Below, piece by piece: positions 8,646-16,999 of a DNA stretch of 39,270 nucleotides (the stretch's first letter is position 1; every line of letters starts with the position of its first letter). Where the stretch lies: positions 1 to 39,270 of the forward strand of contig NZ_JAGMUJ010000073.1 of assembly GCF_019049255.1 (NCBI RefSeq), in the 5' to 3' direction. The stretch comes from Streptomyces sp. AC558_RSS880 (GTDB lineage: Bacteria; Actinomycetota; Actinomycetes; Streptomycetales; Streptomycetaceae). The position numbers were made by a program, and so were the translations under genes. The notes beneath the pieces were generated by a model. The model saw only the letters and a program-made list of their open reading frames with translations. It searched no databases and was not told the origin of the DNA.

Positions 8646-9494
8646 TCAGCGGGCGTCGTCCGGGAGGAGCCGGGCGAGGGTGCGGACGGCCCGGTACTGG
8701 AGGGTCTTGATGGCGCCCTCGTTCTTGCCCATCACGCGGGCGGTCTCGGCGACGGACAGACCTTGGAGGAATCGGAGCGTGACGCACTCCTGCTGTTGGG
8801 GGTTGAGTCGTCGTACGGCATCGAGGAGGGCGGCGTTGGACAGGGACTCGAGAACGGAATCCTCGGGGGAGCGCTCGACCTCGTTGGCGTCGAGCATCTC
8901 CCCGGTGGTGACCTCGAGGCGGAAGCGGCTGGACTTGAAGTGGTCGGCGACGAGGTTGCGGGCGATGGTCACCAGCCAGGCGCCGAAGTCGCGGCCCTGC
9001 CAGGTGAAGGTGCCGATGCGGCGCAGTGCGCGCAGGAAGGTCTCGCTGGTGAGGTCCTCGGCGGTCGCCTTGCCGCCGACCCGGTAGTAGATGTAGCGGT
9101 AGACGGTGTCGCTGTACTGGTCGTACAGCCGTCCGAAGGCGTCGGCCTCGCCGGCCTGGGCGCGCTCGACGAGGTCCATCATCCGGGCGCTGTCGCTGTC
9201 GGCGGCGGGGCGGCGGGCGGCGGAGGCACCGCTGGTCGTCCTGGCGGCGGCTCCTCTGGCCGCGCTCTTGGCCGCGGCGGGGGCTGTGGAGGGTGCTGCG
9301 GAGCGGCGCCCCCGTCCGCCGACTGCGGCGCTGCCGTCGGCGAGGGCGTAGCACGGGCCGGCGGCGGGGGCGGTGGCGAACGCGGGGACCGCGTGCGCGG
9401 TGGGGACGATGCCGCGCAGCAGGTCTCGGGCTGTCGCGACTGTCGCGCGCAGCGTAGCCAGGCCCGAGGCGTCAACCCCGACGTGTGGGTACAC
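8646..9494 (-). CDS. bldN: ECF sigma factor BldN with N-terminal pro-sequence
   Basis: A 282-residue sigma-70 family ECF factor controlling aerial-hypha and chaplin/rodlin genes in Streptomyces. The C-terminal 180 residues are near-textbook BldN. Region 2 runs from MMDLVERAQAGEADAFGRLY through the core-binding and -10 recognition helices with YRYIYYRVGGKATAEDLTSE. Region 4 carries LRFLQGLSVAETARVMGKNE, the -35 recognition helix. The first 105 or so residues, beginning MYPHVGVDASGLATLRATV, form the pro-sequence that is removed in S. coelicolor; here it contains a long Ala/Arg/Ser-rich insert at about residues 58-95. A 243-base gap separates it from rsbN downstream. Confidence 0.95.
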   Translation of the reverse strand: MYPHVGVDASGLATLRATVATARDLLRGIVPTAHAVPAFATAPAAGPCYALADGSAAVGGRGRRSAAPSTAPAAAKSAARGAAARTTSGASAARRPAADSDSARMMDLVERAQAGEADAFGRLYDQYSDTVYRYIYYRVGGKATAEDLTSETFLRALRRIGTFTWQGRDFGAWLVTIARNLVADHFKSSRFRLEVTTGEMLDANEVERSPEDSVLESLSNAALLDAVRRLNPQQQECVTLRFLQGLSVAETARVMGKNEGAIKTLQYRAVRTLARLLPDDAR

Positions 9495-9608
9495 GGGACT
9501 CCCAGAGGCAGAGCTTCCATCACGTGCAGTGCGGGACCGTTCACCCGTCGTAGCTATGGGTGGGTACCGGATTGCGTCTGAGGAGAATAACGCTTCGTGC
9601 AGGCTCTG

Positions 9609-9623
9609 CTACACCGAGTTGCT
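9609..9623. promoter_or_regulatory. Possible weak BldD box upstream of bldN
   Basis: The core ACACCGAGT agrees with the ACnCxGnGT core of the BldD operator except at the central A/T position, and the outer T and A positions are missing. It lies about 115 bases upstream of the bldN start. BldD is known to repress bldN in S. coelicolor; the site itself is a guess. Confidence 0.25.
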
Positions 9624-9860
9624 CAAATCACCGATTGCGTCGCTTCTGTAACTGATTGAGGGGTGTTCGGGTGTCGCATGGGGGTCGGTTTTCGACCGGA
9701 AGCGTTCGCATTCGGGGGCGGTGTGGGGCGAGTTGTGGCCGTGTTCAGCCAAGAGGACTGGACAAGGGGGTTGCGGGGTAGGGCAGTTGGATTGGCCGGG
9801 TTTGGGTGCGGGGTGACGGAAGTGGTCCCCGGTGACCGGTTCGGTGAGCGTACGGGGGTT

Positions 9861-10036
9861 GACCGGGTGCCTGGTGTCGGGGCCGGGCGGGGGGTGTCGC
9901 GCGGCCCGGGGTTTGCGAGGTGCCCTCACGCCCATTCGTGCGGCGGGGTCGGCCGGGTGCCCGGTGGTGTGGCTGGGCGGGGGTGGGTCGCGCGGCCCGG
10001 CGCTTGCGGGGTGCCGTCGCGCCCACCCGTGCCGCC
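9861..10036. repeat. Two imperfect tandem copies of an ~85-bp GC-rich intergenic repeat
   Basis: Unit A (9861-9945) and unit B (9951-10036) align over their length at a period of 90 bases. Shared blocks are CCGGGTGCC, TCGCGCGGCCCGG and the GCG(A/G)GGTGCC then TCRCGCCCA pattern. A trailing GCACGACTGCCCGCGG (10043-10058) partly recurs at 10076-10089. The style matches dispersed intergenic repeats common in Streptomyces genomes, which I recall without being able to search. Confidence 0.65.
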
Positions 10037-10126
10037 CCAGCGGCACGACTGCCCGCGGGAGCGGTGGGAGCGGCGGCGACTGCCCGCGGCTGACGCGGCA
10101 GGCGGGTGTCCGCTGGTCTCGTGGGG

Positions 10127-11038
10127 TCAGCGGCGTTTGCGGTGGAGGGCGATGGCGGCTGCCGTGCCGCCGGCCACCGCGCCCACGCCCGCCGCCGCCG
10201 GGATGCCGACCTTCGCCGCCTTGCGGCCGGTGCGGTAGTCGCGCAGGCGCCAGTCCATGCGGCGGGCGTGCTTGCGGAGCTTGGAGTCCGGGTTGATCGC
10301 GTACGGGTGGCCCACCAGCGACAGCATCGGGATGTCGTTGTGCGAGTCGCTGTACGCCGCGCAGCGGCTCAGGTCCAGCTCCTCCGCGAGCGCCAGCGCG
10401 CGGACCGCCTCCGCCTTCGCCGGGCCGTGCAGCGGTTCGCCCACCAGTTTGCCCGTGTACACGCCGTCGATCGACTCCGCGACCGTCCCCAGCGCCCCGG
10501 TCAGTCCCAGCCGGCGCGCGATCACCGTGGCGATCTCCACCGGCGCCGCCGTGACCAGCCAGACCCGCTGTCCCGCGTCCAGGTGCGCCTGTGCCAGCGC
10601 CCGGGTCCCCGGCCAGATCCGCTCGGCCATGTACTCGTCGTAGATCTCCTCGCCGATGGACTGCAGCTCGGAGACGCGGTGCCCCTGGACGATGGAGAGC
10701 GCCGAGTCGCGGGCCTCCTGCATGTGCTCGGGGTCCTCGACCCCGGCCAGTCGGAACCACGTCTGCTGCCAGGCGAACCGGGCGAGGTCGCGGGTGTCGA
10801 AGAACTTCCGCTTGTACAGGCCCCGCCCGAAGTGGAACAGGGCGGCGCCCTGCATCACGGTGTTGTCCAGGTCGAAGAACGCGGCGGCCCGTTCGTCCCC
10901 GACGACCGGGAACTCCGGTTCGCGTTCGGAAACTTCCTGGGTGGACTTGCGTGCTGCCTCCGCCGAGGCCTCGCCTGCCAACACGCTCCGCGCCGTGGCG
11001 GAGCGCCTACGGGGAGTGAGCCATCCTAGAGCGGCCAT
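10127..11038 (-). CDS. HAD-IB family hydrolase (SerB-like phosphatase)
   Basis: A 303-residue protein with the HAD motif I FFDLDNTVMQGAAL (DLDNT) at about residues 54-67. Motif II (WLVTAAPVE), the lysine in GPAKAEAV and motif IV in YSDSHNDIPML follow, in the order of the HAD-IB group that contains phosphoserine phosphatase. The C-terminus is a short hydrophobic stretch (VGIPAAAGVGAVAGGTAAAIAL) followed by a basic end, which suggests membrane association. The substrate is unknown; in many actinobacteria this family is annotated as HAD-IB hydrolase. It is divergent from the glutaredoxin gene, with 95 bases between start codons serving both promoters. Confidence 0.9.
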   Translation of the reverse strand: MAALGWLTPRRRSATARSVLAGEASAEAARKSTQEVSEREPEFPVVGDERAAAFFDLDNTVMQGAALFHFGRGLYKRKFFDTRDLARFAWQQTWFRLAGVEDPEHMQEARDSALSIVQGHRVSELQSIGEEIYDEYMAERIWPGTRALAQAHLDAGQRVWLVTAAPVEIATVIARRLGLTGALGTVAESIDGVYTGKLVGEPLHGPAKAEAVRALALAEELDLSRCAAYSDSHNDIPMLSLVGHPYAINPDSKLRKHARRMDWRLRDYRTGRKAAKVGIPAAAGVGAVAGGTAAAIALHRKRR

Positions 11039-11133
11039 GGCGTGAGCATAGCCAGTCGGTGCGGATGTTCCGGAGCCGAGAGGTTCGGGCGCCGTGAACT
11101 CTCCGGGTCCCGGGCGTTAAGGCGCGCGCGACA

Positions 11134-11421
11134 ATGACCCGTATGAGCCCTCTCTTCCGCCGCAGCACCCCGGCCGCCCCGCAGGACCGGCTCGTCACCC
11201 TCGTGCGCAAGCCCGGCTGCCATCTGTGCGACGACGCGCAGGTGGTGGTGGAGAAGGTGTGCGAGGAGCTCGGCGTCCCGTGGGAGCACAAGGACATCAC
11301 CCAGGACCGGGAGCTGCACGACCGGTACTGGGAGCAGATCCCCGTCGTCCTCGTCGACGGCGAGCAGCACACCTTCTGGCGTGTGAACGAGGACCGTCTC
11401 CGCAGGGCCCTCACCGACTGA
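11134..11421 (+). CDS. Glutaredoxin-like protein (DUF836 family)
   Basis: A 95-residue thioredoxin-fold protein. The redox-active motif KPGCHLC (CxxC) lies at the start of the first helix, the cis-proline in QIPVVLVDG is present and the C-terminal helix reads FWRVNEDRLRRAL. It probably reduces disulfides or mixed thiols in the cytoplasm. Actinobacteria use mycothiol, so the electron donor is unclear. The ATG at 11134 is used, but the ATG at 11143 is equally possible; neither has a strong ribosome binding site. It lies upstream of the Rex operator and rex, a redox-themed neighbourhood. Confidence 0.85.
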   Translation: MTRMSPLFRRSTPAAPQDRLVTLVRKPGCHLCDDAQVVVEKVCEELGVPWEHKDITQDRELHDRYWEQIPVVLVDGEQHTFWRVNEDRLRRALTD

Positions 11422-11722
11422 CCGGCCAGTCCAAACCGACCGGAAAGTCGCTTAGGATCGATGGCGGCTTGGTCTCGGGGGCGGGATTCACAGAGGAGAG
11501 TGTGCGGTTTTGCCCCCAGAAGAAAAGGAACGGTGGCGCTCGTGCGCCGGTTCCTCGCGAGTGCGCCGGGGGCGCGTGACCCCGGTCACGTTGGCCGGGC
11601 AAATCGGACACAATCTTTGTGCACGCGTTCACAAAGACATAGCCTGCATTCGACGGGGCGGTCCGGGGACGTATGACCTGACGTATGACCGCCTGAAGCC
11701 CCGCTCTACCCGCAGGAGCACC
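11422..11722 (+). promoter_or_regulatory. rex upstream region
   Basis: About 300 bases without a convincing gene. It contains the Rex operator (11618-11633). A frame is open in phase with rex from 11510, but it crosses the operator and has no rex-like sequence before 11723, so it is treated as the promoter and leader. Confidence 0.7.
11618..11633. promoter_or_regulatory. Rex operator (ROP site)
   Basis: The 16-bp near-palindrome TGTGCACGCGTTCACA differs by one base from the Rex consensus TGTGAACGCGTTCACA. It lies 90 bases upstream of the rex start. Rex binds such sites when the NADH/NAD+ ratio is low and is known to repress its own rex-hemACD operon in S. coelicolor. The operator therefore ties haem synthesis to redox state. 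Confidence 0.93.
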
Positions 11723-12490
11723 GTGGCAACTGGCCGAACTCACCGACCGGCGACCCGTAGCCGAGGAATTCCCGAGGCCACCGTCGCCCGCCTTCCGCTG
11801 TACCTCCGCGCCCTGACCGCGCTCTCGGAGCGCTCGGTGCCCACGGTCTCCTCGGAGGAGCTGGCGGCCGCCGCGGGGGTCAACTCCGCGAAGCTGCGCA
11901 AGGACTTCTCCTACCTGGGCTCCTACGGGACCAGGGGCGTCGGCTACGACGTCGAGTATCTCGTGTACCAGATCTCCCGCGAGCTCGGCCTGACCCAGGA
12001 CTGGCCGGTCGTGATCGTGGGAATCGGCAACCTCGGCGCCGCCCTCGCCAACTACGGCGGGTTCGCCTCCCGCGGTTTCCGGGTCGCCGCGCTGATCGAC
12101 GCCGACCCCGCGATGGCCGGGAAGCCCGTCGCCGGCATCCCGGTCCAGCACACCGACGAGCTCGAGTCGATCATCCAGGACAACGGCGTGTCGATCGGCG
12201 TGATCGCCACCCCCGCCGGCGCCGCCCAGCAGGTCTGCGACCGTCTCGTGGCCGCCGGTGTCACCTCCATCCTGAACTTCGCGCCGACCGTGCTGAGCGT
12301 CCCGGACGGTGTCGACGTGCGCAAGGTGGACCTCTCCATCGAGCTGCAGATCCTCGCCTTCCACGAGCAGCGCAAGGCCGGCGAGGAGAGCACGGCCGAC
12401 ACCGCCGCCGCCGCCCCGGCCGCCACCCGCCGGCAGTCCGCCACCGACCAGGGGCCCGACGGGGACGTACCCGCCGTGATGCCGGCATGA
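11723..12490 (+). CDS. rex: Redox-sensing transcriptional repressor Rex
   Basis: A 255-residue homodimeric repressor. The N-terminal winged helix (EELAAAAGVNSAKLRKDFS, then GSYGTRGVGYDV) binds the operator. The Rossmann domain begins VVIVGIGNLGAALANY, with the GxGxxG loop that senses NADH. Dimerisation and NADH capture use the C-terminal helix ending LQILAFHEQRKAGEES. The GTG at 11723 is chosen because it begins MATGRTHRPATRSRGIPEAT, the N-terminus of known Streptomyces Rex. The stop overlaps the hemA start by 4 bases, so rex heads the rex-hemACD operon and regulates it through the upstream operator. Confidence 0.97.
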   Translation: MATGRTHRPATRSRGIPEATVARLPLYLRALTALSERSVPTVSSEELAAAAGVNSAKLRKDFSYLGSYGTRGVGYDVEYLVYQISRELGLTQDWPVVIVGIGNLGAALANYGGFASRGFRVAALIDADPAMAGKPVAGIPVQHTDELESIIQDNGVSIGVIATPAGAAQQVCDRLVAAGVTSILNFAPTVLSVPDGVDVRKVDLSIELQILAFHEQRKAGEESTADTAAAAPAATRRQSATDQGPDGDVPAVMPA

Positions 12491-14181
12491 GCCTCCTCGT
12501 CGTCGGACTGAGCCACCGCAGCGCGCCGGTCAGCGTGCTGGAGCGGGCCTCGCTGAGCGTGGACGCGCAGGTCAAGCTGTTGCAGGACACGGTCGCCGCG
12601 GAGCCCGCCACCGAGGGCGCGGTCCTCGCCACCTGCAACCGCATCGAGCTCTACGCCGACGTGGACAAGTTCCACGCCGGTGTCGCCGAGCTGTCCACGC
12701 TGCTCGCCCAGCACAGCGGGGTCGGCCTGGAGGAGCTCACTCCTTATCTTTACGTGCACTACGAGGACCGGGCCGTCCACCACCTGTTCTCGGTGGCCTG
12801 CGGCCTCGACTCGATGGTCGTGGGCGAGGGGCAGATCCTCGGCCAGATCAAGGACGCGCTCGCCCGCGCGCAGGAACTGCACACCGCCGGACGGCTGCTG
12901 AACGACCTGTTCCAGCAGGCGCTGCGGGTCGGCAAGCGGGCCCACTCCGAGACCGGTATCGACCGCGCCGGGCAGTCCCTGGTCACCTTCGGCCTGGAGC
13001 AGCTGGCCGTGGGCGCGCCCGTCGAGACGTGGGCGCGGGACAAGAAGGCCCTGGTCATCGGCGCCGGTTCGATGTCGTCGCTGGCCGCGGCCACGCTCGC
13101 GCGGGCCGGTGTCGCCGAGATCGTGATCGCCAACCGCACGCCCGAGCGTGCCGAGCGCCTCGCCCAGATCCTCACCGAGGGCGACGACACGGACGTGCTG
13201 GCCCGCGCGGTCCCGATGCCCTCGGTGCCGTTCGAGCTGACACGTGCCGACGTCGTCGTCTCCTGCACCGGCGCGACGGGGCTGGTCCTCACGGCCGACG
13301 TGGTCGCCGCGGGTGTCGGGAGCCGCGTCGGACAGCAGCCGGTCGTCGACCTGGACGAGGCCGCCGAGGCACCGCTCCCGCCCACCTCCGTGGGTACGGA
13401 CGAGGGCTGTCCGCTGGACCTGTCCGCCGTACGGCCCGGGTTCTCCGTGATGGGCGAGGCCGCCGTCGCCGGTATGGACGCGGCGACGCTGGAGCAGCAC
13501 GCCGCGTGGGTCGCGGGCGGAACCGTCGACCGCCGGGAGACCAGCCGGACCGGCCCCGAGGCCGACGCCGACCTGATCGGCGCGCTCGCCGCGACCGCGT
13601 CCGCCGTCGGCCGGATCCCCGAGCGGCGCCGCCCGGAGCCGGTGGCCGAGCCGCCGCGCCCCGAGCCCGTGCTGTTCCTGCTGGACCTCGCGATGCCGCG
13701 CGACATCGACGCGGCCGCGCACCGCCTCGCCGGTGTGCGCCTCGTCGACATCGAGTCGCTCGCGGAAGCCTCCGCGGACGCTCCGATGGCTGCCGATGTG
13801 GACCAGGTGCGGCGTATCGTCTCCGACGAGGTCGCCGCGTTCGGGGCGGCACAGCGGGCGGCGCACATCACGCCGACCGTCGTCGCCCTGCGCACCATGG
13901 CGGCCGACGTGGTGGCCGGCGAGATCGCCCGTCTGGAGGGGCGGCTTCCCGGCCTGGACGACAAGCACCGCGCGGAGATCACCCAGACCGTGCGGCGGGT
14001 GGTCGACAAGCTGCTGCACGCGCCGACGGTACGGGTCAAGCAGCTCGCGGCCGAGCCCGGCGGCGCCGGGTACGCGGACGCGCTGCGCACCCTGTTCGAC
14101 CTCGACCCCGAGACGGTGGCCTCCGTCTCCCGAGCCGAGGAAAGCACCGAGAAGAACGCACAGAACCGAGGGCCGGCATGA
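12487..14181 (+). CDS. hemA: Glutamyl-tRNA reductase
   Basis: A 564-residue enzyme that reduces glutamyl-tRNA to glutamate-1-semialdehyde with NADPH, the first step of C5 tetrapyrrole synthesis. The N-terminal VVGLSHRSAPV, the catalytic cysteine at residue 50 in LATCNRIELYA, the GEGQILGQIKDA block and the NADPH loop LVIGAGSMSSLAAAT are visible. It is longer than the usual 420 or so residues because of a Glu/Pro/Arg-rich insert around residues 280-400 between the NADPH domain and the C-terminal dimerisation helices. The ATG at 12487 overlaps the end of rex, and the stop overlaps hemC, both by 4 bases. Confidence 0.96.
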   Translation: MSLLVVGLSHRSAPVSVLERASLSVDAQVKLLQDTVAAEPATEGAVLATCNRIELYADVDKFHAGVAELSTLLAQHSGVGLEELTPYLYVHYEDRAVHHLFSVACGLDSMVVGEGQILGQIKDALARAQELHTAGRLLNDLFQQALRVGKRAHSETGIDRAGQSLVTFGLEQLAVGAPVETWARDKKALVIGAGSMSSLAAATLARAGVAEIVIANRTPERAERLAQILTEGDDTDVLARAVPMPSVPFELTRADVVVSCTGATGLVLTADVVAAGVGSRVGQQPVVDLDEAAEAPLPPTSVGTDEGCPLDLSAVRPGFSVMGEAAVAGMDAATLEQHAAWVAGGTVDRRETSRTGPEADADLIGALAATASAVGRIPERRRPEPVAEPPRPEPVLFLLDLAMPRDIDAAAHRLAGVRLVDIESLAEASADAPMAADVDQVRRIVSDEVAAFGAAQRAAHITPTVVALRTMAADVVAGEIARLEGRLPGLDDKHRAEITQTVRRVVDKLLHAPTVRVKQLAAEPGGAGYADALRTLFDLDPETVASVSRAEESTEKNAQNRGPA

Positions 14182-15137
14182 CTGAGAAGGCACTGAGGCT
14201 GGGGACGCGGCGGAGCAAGCTCGCCATGGCCCAGTCCGGGCAGGTGGCGGAAGCCGTGAGCCAGGTGACCGGACGGCCCGTCGAGCTCGTCGAGATCACC
14301 ACGTACGGCGACGTCTCGCGCGAGCACCTCGCGCAGATCGGCGGCACGGGCGTGTTCGTGGCCGCGCTGCGCGAGGCGCTGGCGCGGGGCGAGGTGGACT
14401 TCGCGGTGCACTCGCTGAAGGACCTGCCGACCACGCAGCCCGACGAGCTCGTCGTGGCGGCCATCCCGGTGCGCGAGGACCCGCGCGACGTGATGGTCAC
14501 CCGCGACGCGCTGAAGCTCACCGACCTGCCGCGCGGCGCCCGCATCGGCACGGGTTCGCCGCGCCGCATGGCGCAGCTGAACGCGTACGCGCGCAGCCGC
14601 GGCATGGACATCGAGACGGTCCCGATCCGGGGCAACGTCGACACCCGCATCGGGTACGTCCTGAAGGGCGAACTGGATGCCGTGGTGCTGGCCGCCGCCG
14701 GACTGAACCGGATCGGACGCAGCGACGAGGTGACCGACTTCCTGTCGGTCGACACGGTGCTGCCCGCCCCCGGCCAGGGGGCACTGGCGATCGAATGCGC
14801 CGCGGACGACGCGGAGCTGATCGCCGCGCTCGCCGAGCTCGACGACCCGTTCACGCGGGCCGCCGTGACGGCCGAGCGTTCCCTGCTCGCCGCCCTGGAG
14901 GCCGGCTGCTCCGCCCCCGTGGGGGCGCTGGCCGACCTTCTGGCCGACGGGCAGATTGTCAAGGAAATGCGCCTGCGCGGCGTCGTCGGCACGACCGACG
15001 GCTCGACGCTGGTGCAGCTGTCCACCACCGGTCCCGTGCCCGAGACGCACGAGGCGGCGATGGCACTCGGTCGCGAACTCGCCACCGAGATGCTCGTGCA
15101 GGGCGCGGCCGGTCTGATGGGGGAGCGAGCACAGTGA
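14178..15137 (+). CDS. hemC: Hydroxymethylbilane synthase (porphobilinogen deaminase)
   Basis: A 319-residue enzyme that links four porphobilinogens into hydroxymethylbilane. It starts LRLGTRRSKLAMAQSGQVAE. It carries the VHSLKDLPT block, the arginine-rich substrate-binding stretch IGTGSPRRMAQL and the dipyrromethane cofactor cysteine at residue 244 in EAGCSAPVGA. The ATG at 14178 sits in an ATGA overlap with the hemA stop; the frame extends further upstream, but that part is a hemA shadow. It overlaps hemD by 4 bases, keeping the operon tightly coupled. Confidence 0.96.
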   Translation: MTEKALRLGTRRSKLAMAQSGQVAEAVSQVTGRPVELVEITTYGDVSREHLAQIGGTGVFVAALREALARGEVDFAVHSLKDLPTTQPDELVVAAIPVREDPRDVMVTRDALKLTDLPRGARIGTGSPRRMAQLNAYARSRGMDIETVPIRGNVDTRIGYVLKGELDAVVLAAAGLNRIGRSDEVTDFLSVDTVLPAPGQGALAIECAADDAELIAALAELDDPFTRAAVTAERSLLAALEAGCSAPVGALADLLADGQIVKEMRLRGVVGTTDGSTLVQLSTTGPVPETHEAAMALGRELATEMLVQGAAGLMGERAQ

Positions 15138-16831
15138 GCCCCACCACCCTTCCCGCCCCTCCGGAACACGGGCACGTCACCTTCCTCGGTGCCGGACCCG
15201 GGGATCCGGGACTGCTGACCCTGCGCGCCGTGGAGGCGCTGGCGAACGCGGACGTCCTCGTCGCCGAGCACGAGGTGCTCGACGTCGTACGCACGCACGC
15301 GAGGCAGGGCGTCGCCGAAGTGCACACGGATGCCGATACGTCGGTTCCGGGTACGGGCACGCCCCAGCTGACGGTCGTTGACGGCGCGTCAACAACCGCC
15401 GGTGTCCCCGCGGTGCGGGATGCCGCACATCTTGTCATGGAGGCCGCGCGGGGCGGCAGGCGGGTCGTGCGTGCGGTGTCCGGTGATCCCGGGCTCGACG
15501 CGTACGCCGCCGAGGAGATGCTGGCGTGCGCCTCGGCCGGGGTGCCGTTCGAGGTCGTCCCCGGTGTCGCGACGGCGGTCGGCGTACCCGCGTACGCCGG
15601 TGTGCCGCTGCGCGACGCCCAGGGCGCGGACGTCCGTTTCGTGGACGCACGTACGGCCTCGGACCGGTGCTGGACCGAGGTCGGTGCGTCGGACGGCACG
15701 GTGGTCGTCTCCACCACGCTGGACTCCGTGGCCGCCGCGGCGGGCGAACTGGTGTCCGCCGGACGCAAGCCCGACACCCCGTTGACGGTGACCGTCGCCG
15801 GTACGACGACCCGGCAGCGCACCTGGACGGCGACGCTCGGCACGATCGCGCAGACGCTGAAGCAGGCGAAGGTGCTGCCGTCCCCGGACGGCGGCCGGCC
15901 GGTGATAGCCGTGGTCGGTGAGCGCAGCGCCCCCGCCCGGCGCGACCAGCTGTCGTGGTTCGAGTCCAAGCCGCTGTTCGGCTGGAAGGTGCTCGTCCCG
16001 CGTACGAAGGAGCAGGCGGCGTCGCTCTCCGACCAGCTGCGGTCCTACGGGGCCGTGCCGCACGAGGTGCCGACGATCGCGGTGGAGCCCCCGCGCACCC
16101 CGCAGCAGATGGAGCGGGCGGTCAAGGGCCTGGTGACGGGCCGCTACGAGTGGATCGCGTTCACGTCGGTCAACGCGGTGAAGGCGGTCCGGGAGAAGTT
16201 CGAGGAGTACGGCCTCGACGCCCGTGCCTTCGCCGGCATCAAGGTCGCGGCGGTGGGCGAGCAGACGGCCAACGCGCTGGTCGCCTTCGGCGTGAAGCCG
16301 GACCTGGTGCCGAGCGGTGAGCAGTCGGCCGCGGGCCTCCTGGAGGACTGGCCTCCGTACGACCCGGTCTTCGACCCGATCGACCGCGTCTTCCTGCCGC
16401 GCGCCGACATCGCCACGGAGACGCTGGTCGCGGGCCTCATCGAGCTGGGCTGGGAGGTCGACGACGTGACCGCCTACCGCACGGTCCGCGCCTCGCCGCC
16501 CCCGGCGGACACCCGTGAGGCGATCAAGGGCGGCGGCTTCGACGCGGTGCTGTTCACGTCGTCGTCGACGGTCCGGAACCTGGTCGGCATCGCGGGCAAG
16601 CCGCACAACGTGACGGTGATCGCCTGCATCGGCCCGGCGACGGCGAAGACGGCGGAGGAACACGGCCTGCGGGTGGACGTGATGGCCCCCGAGCCGTCGG
16701 TCCACAAGCTGGCGGAGGCCCTGGCCGACTTCGGCACGCGACGCCGGCTGGCCGCGCTGGACGCGGGCGACCCGGTGACGAGGCCGAGCGAGCGGCGGCC
16801 GGGGGCGCGGAGGCGTCGGTCGACGACCTGA
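15134..16831 (+). CDS. hemD: Fused uroporphyrinogen-III C-methyltransferase / uroporphyrinogen-III synthase
   Basis: A 565-residue fusion. The N-terminal half is a SAM-dependent methyltransferase of the CobA/SUMT family, with FLGAGPGDPGLLTLRAVEAL at the SAM site, VSGDPGLDAYA and EVVPGVATAVGVPA. The C-terminal half, from about residue 280 (WKVLVPRTKEQAASLSDQL), is HemD, which closes the ring of hydroxymethylbilane. FTSVNAVKAV and FTSSSTVRNLVG are its typical blocks. This fusion places sirohaem/cobalamin branching and haem synthesis on one polypeptide, as is usual for actinobacteria. A GTG at 15134 overlaps the hemC stop. A strong terminator begins 4 bases after the stop, so the operon ends here. 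Confidence 0.94.
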   Translation: MSPTTLPAPPEHGHVTFLGAGPGDPGLLTLRAVEALANADVLVAEHEVLDVVRTHARQGVAEVHTDADTSVPGTGTPQLTVVDGASTTAGVPAVRDAAHLVMEAARGGRRVVRAVSGDPGLDAYAAEEMLACASAGVPFEVVPGVATAVGVPAYAGVPLRDAQGADVRFVDARTASDRCWTEVGASDGTVVVSTTLDSVAAAAGELVSAGRKPDTPLTVTVAGTTTRQRTWTATLGTIAQTLKQAKVLPSPDGGRPVIAVVGERSAPARRDQLSWFESKPLFGWKVLVPRTKEQAASLSDQLRSYGAVPHEVPTIAVEPPRTPQQMERAVKGLVTGRYEWIAFTSVNAVKAVREKFEEYGLDARAFAGIKVAAVGEQTANALVAFGVKPDLVPSGEQSAAGLLEDWPPYDPVFDPIDRVFLPRADIATETLVAGLIELGWEVDDVTAYRTVRASPPPADTREAIKGGGFDAVLFTSSSTVRNLVGIAGKPHNVTVIACIGPATAKTAEEHGLRVDVMAPEPSVHKLAEALADFGTRRRLAALDAGDPVTRPSERRPGARRRRSTT

Positions 16832-16834
16832 GGT

Positions 16835-16868
16835 GAAGAAGGGCGCCCTTTCGGGGGCGCCCTTCTTC
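16835..16868 (+). terminator. Terminator of rex-hemACD operon
   Basis: A perfect 14-bp inverted repeat (16835-16848 with 16855-16868) with a 6-nt loop lies directly after the hemD stop, with TTC-rich sequence on its 3' side. Confidence 0.88.
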
Positions 16869-16999
16869 GTCCGGCCTCCGACGTCACCACTGCGGCACCT
16901 CGTTCACCGCGTTACGCCGAGGCGCTGCAGCGGGTTCGGGAGATGGGCGACGGCCCCCGGACATCCGGCAAGCGGGCACCTGTGTCTTGCAGCGCCTGT

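Larger units (their letters stand above)
9495..10126. other. Non-coding region upstream of bldN
   Basis: This 630-base region lies between bldN and the HAD-IB gene, both on the minus strand. It should contain the bldN promoter (9495-9660) and, further on, a tandem imperfect repeat (9861-10036). Open frames cross it on both strands, but they are Arg/Gly/Pro-rich and resemble frame shadows of GC-rich DNA. I see no convincing gene. Confidence 0.6.

Noticed and set aside
9609..10760. Minus-strand open frame across the bldN upstream region
   Set aside because: Pro/Arg/His-rich, overlaps the HAD-IB gene in another frame, and covers the repeat region.
11510..11722. In-frame N-terminal extension of rex
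   Set aside because: It crosses the Rex operator and has no similarity to Rex; the GTG at 11723 gives the known N-terminus.
12052..15325. Long minus-strand open frames over hemA and hemC
   Set aside because: Low-complexity Arg/Ala/Gly products antisense to clearly recognisable haem enzymes.
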